Source: HXMU1420-2 sp040830545 (GTDB taxonomy: Bacteria > Pseudomonadota > Alphaproteobacteria > Rhodobacterales > Rhodobacteraceae). From it: a stretch of 30,768 bases of DNA. The stretch's first letter is position 1, and each line of letters begins with the position of its first letter. Of this stretch, positions 1 through 7,211 are shown one piece after another. A model generated the notes under the pieces. It had not been told where the DNA came from, ran no database searches, and saw nothing but the letters and a program-made list of their open reading frames with translations. The stretch lies in assembly GCA_040830545.1 (NCBI GenBank), contig JBFOMB010000048.1, positions 1 through 30,768 on the forward strand, read 5' to 3'. Both the position numbers and the translations under genes were made by a program.

Positions 1-40
1 CCCGTTTTCTGGTCCCAGCGTTCCGAATTCACGGCAATGC

Positions 41-53
41 GGAACAATGTTCC
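41..53. promoter_or_regulatory. Palindrome upstream of the cys operon, candidate operator
   Basis: GGAACAATGTTCC is an inverted repeat with 5-bp arms (GGAAC/GTTCC) around AAT. It lies 83 bp upstream of the preferred cysG start. A weaker copy, GAACATTTTCC, follows at 84-94, next to an AT-rich CTATAT (94-99) that could be a -10 element. Its position suggests a binding site for a regulator of sulfur assimilation. The regulator is not identifiable from the sequence. Confidence 0.35.
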
Positions 54-135
54 TTATTTCCGCCACCATCTGGCGCTCATGCAGAACATTTTCCTATATC
101 TGAGGAAAGTCAACCGCGGAACACCGGAGCCCGCC

Positions 136-1530
136 ATGCAGCACTTTCCGATTTTTCTGTCCACGCGAGATGCACGCGTCGTGCTGTCGGGCGGCGGTGA
201 GGCCGCGTTGGCAAAGCTACGGCTGCTCTTGAAGACCGAAGCGCAGATCGAGGTTTTTGCCGAAGAACCGGCCAGCGACATCATCACTTGGGCCAAGGCG
301 GGTAAGATCGACCTGAACCGCCGCGCGTTGGAGGCCGGGGACGTGTCCGGGGCGGCGCTGTTTTACGCAGCAGACGAAGAAAAGGTCGAAGACGACCGAA
401 CCGCTGCCATTGCAAGGGCTGAGGGCGCATTGGTCAACATCGTCGACAATCTGCATGACAGCGCCTTTATCACGCCCGCCATCGTGGACCGTGACCCGGT
501 GACGGTCGCCATTGGCACCGAAGGCGCCGCCCCTGTGCTGGCGCGTGCGATCAAGGCCGACCTTGAGGCACGCCTGCCCACAACGCTGGGGCCGCTGGCG
601 CGCATCGGCAAGGCTTTCCGGTCTGCCGTTGAGGCGCTGCCCTTTGGTCGCGCACGTCGGGATTTCTGGCGTGACTACTATTTCGACGCAGGCCCGCGCG
701 CGATTGGTGATGGGCCTGAGGCAGTGGATGACGCGCTAAACGATCTGCTGTCGCAGCATCTGGCCCGCGAAACCCGCGCAGGGCATGTGGCCTTTGTTGG
801 TGCGGGTCCGGGTGATGCGGAACTACTGACGCTCAAGGCCCGCAAGGCGCTGGATGAGGCGGATGTGGTGATCCACGATGGCTTGGTGCCGCAGCCGATC
901 CTGGAACTGGCCCGGCGCGAAGCGAAAATGATCCATGTGGGCAAACGCGGTTTCGCCCGTTCAACCCCGCAAGAGGACATCAACGCAGCGATTGTCGAAC
1001 ACGCCGCAAATGGCGCGCAGGTGGTGCGGCTGAAGGGCGGTGACCCGTCTGTGTTTGCCCGCCTCAGCGAAGAAACTGACGCCTGTGACGCCGCTGGCAT
1101 TGGCTGGCACGTGGTGCCGGGCATCACGGCAGCCTCTGCCGCTGCAGCAGCTATTGGTCAGTCCCTGACGCAAAGGGGCCGCAACAGCGCGCTGCGTGTT
1201 CTGACCGGCCACGATGTGCGCGGCTTTGCCGACCATGACTGGCGCGATCTGGCCCGCCCGGGTCAGGTGGCCGCGATCTATATGGGCAAGAAGGCCGCGC
1301 GCTTCATTCAGGGCCGTTTGATGATGTTCGGCGCGGACGCGCGCACACCGGTTTCGGTGGTCGCCAATGCCTCTTTGCCGGATCAGCATGTGATCGCCTC
1401 CAGCCTTGGTGGTCTGGACCGTGACCTGATGCATGTAGAGATCACCGGCCCCGCCCTCATTCTGTATGGCCTGAAGCCCCACGCGGCCCCGGCCATTTCC
1501 GCCTCGCTTATCGAAGAAGGAGCACTCTGA
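136..1530 (+). CDS. cysG: Siroheme synthase CysG (trifunctional)
   Basis: This enzyme makes siroheme from uroporphyrinogen III by two SAM-dependent methylations, NAD-dependent oxidation and iron insertion. The N-terminal part (about 1-210) is the precorrin-2 dehydrogenase/ferrochelatase module: a dinucleotide-binding SGGG near residues 18-21, then NIVDN and an ITPAIVDRDPVTVAIGT stretch. The C-terminal part (about 218-455) is the uroporphyrin-III C-methyltransferase, with GPGDAELLT from residue 224 and RLKGGDPSVF. The reading frame is open from 37, but ATG 136 is preferred. It has GGAG 7 nt upstream, it starts at the family-like MQHFPIF, and the resulting 464 aa match the usual CysG length. 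The earlier start would place the 41-53 palindrome inside the gene. It is the first gene of the sulfite reductase operon and supplies the CysI cofactor. Its precorrin-2 is also a cobalamin precursor. Confidence 0.95.
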   Translation: MQHFPIFLSTRDARVVLSGGGEAALAKLRLLLKTEAQIEVFAEEPASDIITWAKAGKIDLNRRALEAGDVSGAALFYAADEEKVEDDRTAAIARAEGALVNIVDNLHDSAFITPAIVDRDPVTVAIGTEGAAPVLARAIKADLEARLPTTLGPLARIGKAFRSAVEALPFGRARRDFWRDYYFDAGPRAIGDGPEAVDDALNDLLSQHLARETRAGHVAFVGAGPGDAELLTLKARKALDEADVVIHDGLVPQPILELARREAKMIHVGKRGFARSTPQEDINAAIVEHAANGAQVVRLKGGDPSVFARLSEETDACDAAGIGWHVVPGITAASAAAAAIGQSLTQRGRNSALRVLTGHDVRGFADHDWRDLARPGQVAAIYMGKKAARFIQGRLMMFGADARTPVSVVANASLPDQHVIASSLGGLDRDLMHVEITGPALILYGLKPHAAPAISASLIEEGAL

Positions 1531-1829
1531 TGCCCAAACCCTTCACCCCCAAAGTTGTCACCGCCACCGACCTGCTGGAAGGCGATGTTGTCTACCTGAC
1601 CGCGGATGATCAGTGGAGCCGGACGCTGTCCGACGCGGAACTGATCGAGGATGAGGCCCATGCGCAGCTGCGCCTGTTGTTTGCCGAAGGTCAGCCCGAA
1701 AAACTGATCGGTCCCTATCTGGCCGATATGGCCGCTGGCCCCGACGGGCCCGAACCCGTGCATTTCCGCGAAGCGTTCCGCCGGACCGGTCCGTCCAACT
1801 ACAACCACGGCAAACAGGCCGTAGTCTGA
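1530..1829 (+). CDS. DUF2849 domain-containing protein of the cys operon
   Basis: A small acidic protein of 99 aa with no signal peptide or membrane segment. The start codon overlaps the cysG stop by one base (TGATG), which implies translational coupling. In alphaproteobacteria DUF2849 proteins are found between cysG and the sulfite reductase gene, and this sequence fits that family in length and place, with a TATDLLEGDVVYL start and a C-terminal PSNYNHGKQAVV. The molecular function is unknown. The context suggests a role in siroheme delivery or in assembly or activity of sulfite reductase, but that is inference. No catalytic motif is visible. Confidence 0.85.
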   Translation: MPKPFTPKVVTATDLLEGDVVYLTADDQWSRTLSDAELIEDEAHAQLRLLFAEGQPEKLIGPYLADMAAGPDGPEPVHFREAFRRTGPSNYNHGKQAVV

Positions 1830-1869
1830 TCCAGGATCGCGCCGCGCGCGCATACCCAGAGGTTCCCCA

Positions 1870-3537
1870 ATGTACCAATATTCCGAATTTGACCGCGCGT
1901 TCCTGGCCGAGCGCAATGCCCAGTTCCGCGCCCAGGTCGAACGCCGCATCGACGGATCGCTGACCGAGGACGAGTTCAAGCCGCTGCGCCTGATGAACGG
2001 GCTCTACCTGCAACTGCATGCCTACATGCTGCGGGTCGCAATCCCCTATGGCACGCTGAACAGCGCCCAAATGCGCCAGCTCGCCCTGCTGGCCGAGAAG
2101 TGGGACAAGGGCTATGGCCATTTCACCACGCGGCAAAACATCCAGTACAACTGGCCCAAACTGCGCGACGTACCAGACATGCTGGACGCGCTGGCTGAGG
2201 TTGGGATGCACGCCATCCAGACCTCCGGCAACACGATCCGCAACGTGACCGCTGACCATTTCGCAGGCGCTGCGGCAGATGAGGTTGCTGACCCGCGCCC
2301 GGTGGCAGAACTGCTGCGCCAGTGGTCCACGGACCACCCGGAATTCCAGTTTATGCCGCGTAAGTTCAAGATCGCGATCACCGGTGCACCCAACGACCGT
2401 GCGGTGACCGCCGCGCACGATATCGGCCTGCGCATCGTCGAGCGAGACGGGCAGATTGGCTATCAGGTGCTGGTCGGTGGGGGCATGGGCCGTACCCCGA
2501 TGATCGGCAAGGTTCTGGCCGATTTCATCACCGGCGACAACCTGCTGCCCTATCTGGAGGCCACGGTGGCCGTCTGGAACGTGATCGGGCGGCGTGACAA
2601 CAAGTACAAGGCACGGATCAAGATCCTGGTGCATGAATTCGGGCTGGAGAACCTGCGCGCCGAGGTCGAGAAGGAATTCGCCCTGCGCAAAGCCCAGTTC
2701 ACCGGCACCGATCAGGCGTTGCTGGCCCAGATCGAAACCATGTTTGCAGCCCCTGCATTTGATGTGGCTGACACGGGTGGTTTCCAGGCACAGTATGACA
2801 CCGACCCGGTGTTCCGCGCATGGAGCGACACCAACCTGTCCGAGCACCGCGCGCCGGGCTATGCCATTGTGACCGTGTCAACCAAGGCGCATGGTGCAAC
2901 CCCGGGCGATGCCACGGCGGAGCAGATGCGCGTGCTGGCAGACCTCGCGCAGGAATTCGGCCATGACGAGCTGCGCATCAGCCACGAACAGAACGTGATC
3001 CTGCCGCACGTGCACAAACGTCACCTGCCTGAAATCCACGCCCGACTGAAGGCGGCGGGCTTGGCGACGGCGAATATCGGCCTGATCTCGGACATCATTG
3101 CCTGCCCGGGCATGGATTACTGCGCGCTGGCTACCGCCCGGTCGATCCCGATTGCGCAGGAAATTGCGACGCGCTTTGACGAATTGAAGCTGGAGCATGA
3201 CGTAGGCCCACTGCAGATCAAGATTTCCGGCTGCATCAACGCCTGCGGGCACCACCATGTAGGCCATATCGGCATTCTGGGTCTGGATCGCGCCGGTGTG
3301 GAAAACTACCAGATCACGCTGGGCGGCTCCGCAAACGAACATGCGGCAGTAGGCGAACGCGCGGGTCCAGGGTTTTCAGCCGATGACATTATTCCGGCGA
3401 TTGAACGTCTGGTTCTGGCCTATATCGACCTGCGCGAGGATCGCGAGGAGACTTTCCTTGCCACCTATCGTCGTCTGGGAGCGGCTCCGTTCAAGGCCGC
3501 ACTTTATCCCGAAAAACAGTCGATCGCGGCTGAGTAA
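1870..3537 (+). CDS. cysI: Siroheme-dependent nitrite/sulfite reductase (sulfite reductase hemoprotein)
   Basis: A cytoplasmic six-electron reductase, most likely converting sulfite to sulfide for cysteine synthesis. It is 555 aa and has the duplicated layout of the family. An N-terminal half carries FTTRQNIQYNWP (siroheme pocket). The C-terminal half carries the cluster ligands C412-x5-C418 (CPGMDYC) and C455-x3-C459 (CINAC), which hold the 4Fe-4S cluster bridged to siroheme. The start at 1870 follows GAGG by a short spacer. The gene lies 40 bp after DUF2849 and 7 bp before cysH, so one mRNA is likely. The family also includes nitrite reductases, but the cysG, cysH and DUF934 neighbours favour sulfite. 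The electron donor is probably ferredoxin or flavodoxin reduced by the Fpr encoded downstream. Confidence 0.93.
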   Translation: MYQYSEFDRAFLAERNAQFRAQVERRIDGSLTEDEFKPLRLMNGLYLQLHAYMLRVAIPYGTLNSAQMRQLALLAEKWDKGYGHFTTRQNIQYNWPKLRDVPDMLDALAEVGMHAIQTSGNTIRNVTADHFAGAAADEVADPRPVAELLRQWSTDHPEFQFMPRKFKIAITGAPNDRAVTAAHDIGLRIVERDGQIGYQVLVGGGMGRTPMIGKVLADFITGDNLLPYLEATVAVWNVIGRRDNKYKARIKILVHEFGLENLRAEVEKEFALRKAQFTGTDQALLAQIETMFAAPAFDVADTGGFQAQYDTDPVFRAWSDTNLSEHRAPGYAIVTVSTKAHGATPGDATAEQMRVLADLAQEFGHDELRISHEQNVILPHVHKRHLPEIHARLKAAGLATANIGLISDIIACPGMDYCALATARSIPIAQEIATRFDELKLEHDVGPLQIKISGCINACGHHHVGHIGILGLDRAGVENYQITLGGSANEHAAVGERAGPGFSADDIIPAIERLVLAYIDLREDREETFLATYRRLGAAPFKAALYPEKQSIAAE

Positions 3538-3544
3538 CGGACCG

Positions 3545-4288
3545 ATGTGCCAGTCAGGCCCAAACCCCAGCCCGGTGCATCAGCGCGTGGCGGAACTAAA
3601 TACGCAGTTCCGCCACCATTCGGCAACCGAGGTGATGCGCCACACAGTGAGCCACCTGGGCAAGGTTGCGTTGGTATCGAGCTTTGGCGCGGAATCGGTG
3701 GTATTGCTGCACATGATGGCGGTCAGCCGCCCGGAAACGCCGGTGTTGTTTGTGGACACGCAAATGCTGTTCACCGAAACGCTGGTCTATCAGCAGGAGC
3801 TGGCTGAGCGGTTGAACCTCAGCAACATTCAGATCGTGCGGGCGCGGCATCTGGACGTGGCCTCGCGGGACCGGGACGGGACGCTGCATCAGCGTGACAC
3901 GGATGCCTGCTGTGCCCTGCGCAAGGTGGAGCCATTGCAAAACGCGCTGGCCGGGTTTGACGGCTGGATCACCGGTCGCAAACGGTTCCAAAGCGGAACG
4001 CGGCAGACGCTGGAGTTTTTCGAGGTCGAGGACGACTCGGGCCGGATCAAGGTCAACCCGTTGGCCCATTGGGACCCGGAGGATGTCCGCACCTACATGG
4101 ACGAAAACCGCCTGCCCCGGCATCCGCTGGTGGCGCAGGGCTATCCCTCCATCGGCTGTGCGCCCTGCACATCCCCGGTGGCCGAGGGCGAAGATCCCCG
4201 TGCCGGACGCTGGCGCGGCGCAAACAAGGAAGAATGCGGCATCCATTTCGTAAATGGCCGCATGGTACGTATAGGAGAAACGGCATGA
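3545..4288 (+). CDS. cysH: Assimilatory APS/PAPS reductase
   Basis: It reduces adenylyl sulfate (or phosphoadenylyl sulfate) to sulfite using thioredoxin or glutaredoxin. The 247-aa protein has the PP-loop-like segment VSSFGAESVVLLHM and the reductase signature TGRKRFQSGTR. It carries the paired cysteines C122-C123 and C205-x2-C208 that bind a 4Fe-4S cluster, which marks the APS-reductase type. The catalytic cysteine lies in ECGIHF (C231) near the C-terminus. ATG 3545 is taken as the start because it opens 7 bp after the cysI stop. A longer open frame upstream (from 3383) lies wholly inside cysI and is not used. The stop overlaps the DUF934 start (ATGA), which indicates coupling. Together with CysI it covers sulfate activation product to sulfide. 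Confidence 0.93.
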   Translation: MCQSGPNPSPVHQRVAELNTQFRHHSATEVMRHTVSHLGKVALVSSFGAESVVLLHMMAVSRPETPVLFVDTQMLFTETLVYQQELAERLNLSNIQIVRARHLDVASRDRDGTLHQRDTDACCALRKVEPLQNALAGFDGWITGRKRFQSGTRQTLEFFEVEDDSGRIKVNPLAHWDPEDVRTYMDENRLPRHPLVAQGYPSIGCAPCTSPVAEGEDPRAGRWRGANKEECGIHFVNGRMVRIGETA

Positions 4289-4656
4289 CCGTGATCGTGA
4301 CCGATACCGGGTTTGGCCCGGATGCGCAGACCGGAACGCAGGTTCTGGATCTGGAACCCGAAACAAACATCGAAACCCTGGTGATTGCACCGGGCGTGGA
4401 TGTGATCCGCATCCATTTCCCCAGCTTTGCGGATGGGCGCGGGTTCACACTGGCCCGTCGGTTGCGGCTGCGTGGCTTTACCGGCCACCTGCGCGCCCAT
4501 GGTCATGTGCTGGCGGATCAATACGCGATGGCGCGCCGCTCGGGCTTTGACGATGTGGAAATCGACGATGCGCTAGCCGCCCGCCAGCCTGAAGATCAGT
4601 GGATCACGCGGGCCAACTGGCAATCGCACGACTATCAATCCCGCCTGCGCGGGTAA
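4285..4656 (+). CDS. DUF934 family protein, putative accessory protein of sulfite reduction
   Basis: A 123-aa protein, MTVIVTDTG to SRLRG, whose start overlaps the cysH stop as ATGA. DUF934 proteins are short and occur beside cysI/cysH in many proteobacteria. The characteristic stretch here is IRIHFPSFADGRGFTLARRLR, followed by GHVLADQYAMARRSGFDDVEI. Some databases label the family an oxidoreductase of sulfite reduction, but no redox cofactor motif or cysteine is visible in this copy, so that label rests on context. Tight coupling to cysH supports a shared role. Confidence 0.88.
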   Translation: MTVIVTDTGFGPDAQTGTQVLDLEPETNIETLVIAPGVDVIRIHFPSFADGRGFTLARRLRLRGFTGHLRAHGHVLADQYAMARRSGFDDVEIDDALAARQPEDQWITRANWQSHDYQSRLRG

Positions 4657-4686
4657 GTCCACTTCACCTGACCCAGATCAACGCGT

Positions 4687-4719
4687 AAGGAGAGGACCGG
4701 GGCTATACCCCGGCACATG
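4687..4719 (+). promoter_or_regulatory. Ribosome binding site separated from the fpr start by a hairpin
   Basis: A strong Shine-Dalgarno sequence, AAGGAGAGG (4687-4695), lies 21 nt before ATG 4717, too far for normal initiation. Between them is a perfect hairpin: CCGGGG (4697-4702), loop CTATA, CCCCGG (4708-4713). Folding it would shorten the effective spacer to about 4 nt. No ATG, GTG or TTG occurs in frame at the usual distance from the Shine-Dalgarno sequence. Confidence 0.6.
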
Positions 4720-5571
4720 ACCATGACCGAGATGCTTCCCGTGACCGACGCACCCGCCCGGAAAGTTCCGACGCTGCCTGACGCACAAACCGTCACCAGC
4801 GTTCAGCACTGGACCGACCGCCTGTTTTCCTTCCGCGTGACGCGGCCCGCCTCGTTGCGGTTCCGCTCGGGCGAATTCGTGATGATCGGCCTGATGGGCG
4901 ATCCTGACCCGAAGACGGGCAAACAACGCCCGTTGCTGCGCGCCTATTCCATAGCCTCGCCTGCCTGGGATGAAGAGCTGGAGTTCTATTCGATCAAGGT
5001 GCCGGATGGGCCGTTGACGTCCAAGCTGCAGCATATCCAGCCAGGGGATCAGATCATCCTGCGGCCCAAGCCCGTGGGGACGCTGGTGCATGACGCGCTG
5101 TTGCCGGGCAAACGGCTGTGGTTCTTTGCCACCGGCACCGGGTTTGCGCCATTTGCGTCGCTGCTGCGGGAGCCTGAGACCTATGAGAACTACGATCAGG
5201 TGATCATCACCCATACCTGCCGTGATGTAGCTGAACTGGAATACGGCCGCCGTTTGATCGAGGACATTCGCCAGGACGAGATGCTGGCGGAACTGATGGG
5301 CGAGGGTTTTGCGGACAAGATCCGGTATTACCCCACCACAACCCGCGAAGAGAGCCCGAAGATGGGGCGTGTCACGACCCTGTTGCAGGATGGGACTGTG
5401 TTCTCCGATCTTGGGATCGAAGGGATTTCACCCAAAACCGACCGCGGAATGGTCTGTGGCTCTCTGGCGTTCAACACGGATATGAAGGACGTGTTGGAAG
5501 GGTTCGGCCTGCGCGAAGGAGCGAATTCTGATCCGGCGGAGTATGTGGTTGAGAAGGCATTTGTTGGCTGA
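4717..5571 (+). CDS. fpr: Ferredoxin-NADP reductase
   Basis: An FAD enzyme of 284 aa that moves electrons between NADPH and ferredoxin or flavodoxin. The FAD-binding barrel has the RAYSIASPAW signature. The NADP domain has GTGFAPFASLL and MVCGSLAFN. The C-terminus ends in VEKAFVG, as in the bacterial FPR subclass studied in Rhodobacter. It is the last gene of the sulfur operon, 60 bp after DUF934, and is the likely electron supplier for CysI. In-frame ATGs follow at 4723 and 4732, so the exact start is slightly open. 4717 is preferred because the hairpin in the leader would bring the strong ribosome binding site next to it. A terminator follows 22 bp after the stop. Confidence 0.93.
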   Translation: MTMTEMLPVTDAPARKVPTLPDAQTVTSVQHWTDRLFSFRVTRPASLRFRSGEFVMIGLMGDPDPKTGKQRPLLRAYSIASPAWDEELEFYSIKVPDGPLTSKLQHIQPGDQIILRPKPVGTLVHDALLPGKRLWFFATGTGFAPFASLLREPETYENYDQVIITHTCRDVAELEYGRRLIEDIRQDEMLAELMGEGFADKIRYYPTTTREESPKMGRVTTLLQDGTVFSDLGIEGISPKTDRGMVCGSLAFNTDMKDVLEGFGLREGANSDPAEYVVEKAFVG

Positions 5572-5593
5572 GAGAGGTCAGCGATGTCGATTG

Positions 5594-5627
5594 AAAAGCC
5601 TCGGGGATTCCCGGGGCTTTTGTTTTG
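5594..5627 (+). terminator. Rho-independent terminator of the cysG-fpr operon
   Basis: A 12-bp stem, AAAAGCCTCGGG (5594-5605) with CCCGGGGCTTTT (5610-5621), closes a GATT loop with a single G-U pair. It is followed by GTTTTG, and the stem itself ends in TTTT. It sits 22 bp after the fpr stop. The A-rich left arm could also let it act on transcripts from the other strand, downstream of the 5727-6494 gene. Confidence 0.85.
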
Positions 5628-5629
5628 AG

Positions 5630-5650
5630 GTCCCGGGTCAAGCCCGGGAC
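5630..5650. repeat. Palindrome of a type dispersed in alphaproteobacterial genomes
   Basis: Perfect 8-bp arms GTCCCGGG and CCCGGGAC enclose TCAAG. Read through, it encodes the peptide VPGLTRD, which I recognise from spurious reading frames in many alphaproteobacteria that carry copies of this palindrome. Only one copy is in this window, so its repeat status rests on memory rather than on the sequence. Confidence 0.5.
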
Positions 5651-5726
5651 TGCGTTGCGATTGGTGTTACAACGGTGCAGCGTTTGGAGCGGTCGCTTTT
5701 TTAAGTATTTGCAGAACAATGAAGGG

Positions 5727-6494
5727 TCAGAAGCGGCCCGTGGCGGCCTGCCACATCAGGGCGATCTGGGACCTCGCCAGGCTGGGGATGAGTTGACCTA
5801 AGGTGATGCGGGCGGGGTCTTTGGCGGCACGTGTCAGGATGTGATGGGTTTGCCAGCCGGGCAAGATCGCAGCGGCGGCAGGTCCACGTGGGCGGGCGCG
5901 GCGGGCGCGTTTGAGGCGGTCCAGGCCCTGTTGCGCGAGGTTTGTGAGGGCCGTGGGAGATGTGTCCGGCAGCGGATGCCGGCCGCGTGCGGTCCAATCT
6001 GGGACGGCAAGAAACCCGTTGGCGAGGCCGGTGGCCCAGGCAAAATCGCGGATGGGTTCTAGTGTTTGCGCGCCCAGAAGCCGTGCGGCGGTGACAATGA
6101 GGTTTCCGGAGGTACGGGCAAGATGTTGGTCAAGGGCGACCTGATCCGGGAATGGGTCATCGTAAATGTCCCAGGACCGCGCGGCGACGAGCTCATCCAG
6201 AAGGCGGGCATCCTCGGCGCTCAGGAGGTTTGCCAGGGGCGTGACGGCTTCGTGGCGCCTTACCGAACCACCTGCCCTGATTTCGCCAAGAGCGTCCCGC
6301 CACCACTGCAGGCGCATTTCCGCGATCAGGGGTTCTGCGGTGACCCAGGGGGCGCGGGAAACCTCAACGTTGAACGCGTAGAGCGGGAACAGCACCTTGC
6401 GGGTTGCGACCGGGGACGCCATGGCGGCACGGAAGCGATCGGGATCGGCGCGTTCGACAATGGCGGCGCAGGCGGCGATGTCAGACTCGCTCAT
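5727..6494 (-). CDS. Squalene/phytoene synthase family protein, NDUFAF6-like
   Basis: This 255-aa protein has the all-helical squalene/phytoene synthase fold, recognised from RKVLFPLYAFNVEVSRAPW (33-50), the MRLQWWRDAL segment (60-69) and ARTSGNLIVTAARLLG. The Asp-rich motifs that bind the diphosphates in true synthases are not clear: the first equivalent region reads WDIYDDPFPD (108-117) and no second DxxxD is seen. That pattern fits the mitochondrial complex I assembly factor NDUFAF6 and its alphaproteobacterial relatives better than a terpene synthase. The start overlaps the stop of the upstream methyltransferase gene by 4 bp (ATGA), so the two are probably translated together. No carotenoid or hopanoid genes are nearby, which also argues against a biosynthetic role. 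Confidence 0.8.
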   Translation of the reverse strand: MSESDIAACAAIVERADPDRFRAAMASPVATRKVLFPLYAFNVEVSRAPWVTAEPLIAEMRLQWWRDALGEIRAGGSVRRHEAVTPLANLLSAEDARLLDELVAARSWDIYDDPFPDQVALDQHLARTSGNLIVTAARLLGAQTLEPIRDFAWATGLANGFLAVPDWTARGRHPLPDTSPTALTNLAQQGLDRLKRARRARPRGPAAAAILPGWQTHHILTRAAKDPARITLGQLIPSLARSQIALMWQAATGRF

Positions 6495-7210
6495 CCCGGC
6501 AGCGGATCCGCGACCACCAGAAGGTAAGCGACCTCATCGCGGGCGGCGCGCCATTTGGCGATTTCCGCCTCGGCATCGTCGCAGGCGAAGATCACGCCGG
6601 GGGACGGGTCGTTGGCGCGCAGGTGAGCAATGCGGGCTTCCATGGGTGTGTAGTAAGCCTCCCACCCGTCGCCGATGATTGGGCGGGTGGCCCGGACACG
6701 ATAGCCTGCGCCAGCTACCTCTGACAGGATCGTGGCTTCGTCCTTTGCGCCGCCTTCGTCGTCCCAGAATTTGCGCACGGCGGGGCTGGCGTCCTTGGGC
6801 ATCATGGGTTCGCTGAAAGCCACCGAACCGCCGGGGGCCAGTGCCCGTCGCCACGCTGTTAACGCAACGCGAATGCCAACAAAATAGACAGCCCCAGCGC
6901 ACCAGATCAGGTCATAAGGCCCCGGCACGCTGAGCATGTCGTCGCGCCAGACCGAAGCGCGGTCACCGAAAGGCGCGAGCCGTGCGTTGGCCGCGTCAAC
7001 GAAGTGGTCGACCTTGTCCACCGCGTCGATCCGCGCCTCGGGCAATGCCCGTGCCAACGTTTCCGCATCCGCGCCCGGTCCGCAGGCGGTGTCCAGAACC
7101 CGCGCTGGGGTCGTATCCAACTGCGCCAGCGCCCAATGCACATCTTCGGGCAGTCCCGGCCCTTCACGGGGCAAGTCACGGTGCACGGCAAAGAAGCTTT
7201 CTGCGTCCAT
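6491..7210 (-). CDS. Class I SAM-dependent methyltransferase
   Basis: A 239-aa protein with the Rossmann-fold motif I VLDTACGPGADAETLA (about 38-53), motif II acidic residue in IDAVDK, and a later YDLIWCAGAVYFVG strand. The substrate is not evident. The overall pattern is that of the small-molecule methyltransferase_11/25 group. It lies between cimA (2 bp upstream, same strand) and the NDUFAF6-like gene (4-bp overlap downstream), so all three may share a transcript. Pairing with an NDUFAF6 relative makes a quinone, lipid or respiratory-complex target thinkable, but that is only a guess from position. Confidence 0.85.
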   Translation of the reverse strand: MDAESFFAVHRDLPREGPGLPEDVHWALAQLDTTPARVLDTACGPGADAETLARALPEARIDAVDKVDHFVDAANARLAPFGDRASVWRDDMLSVPGPYDLIWCAGAVYFVGIRVALTAWRRALAPGGSVAFSEPMMPKDASPAVRKFWDDEGGAKDEATILSEVAGAGYRVRATRPIIGDGWEAYYTPMEARIAHLRANDPSPGVIFACDDAEAEIAKWRAARDEVAYLLVVADPLPG

Positions 7211-7211
7211 C

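Noticed and set aside
37..135. Longer cysG start at 37.
   Set aside because: The extra 33 residues do not resemble CysG, and contain the palindrome and a promoter-like patch. ATG 136 has a ribosome binding site.
1558..2847. Long minus-strand frame (429 aa) opposite cysI.
   Set aside because: A shadow of cysI and DUF2849 caused by high GC; no domain is recognisable.
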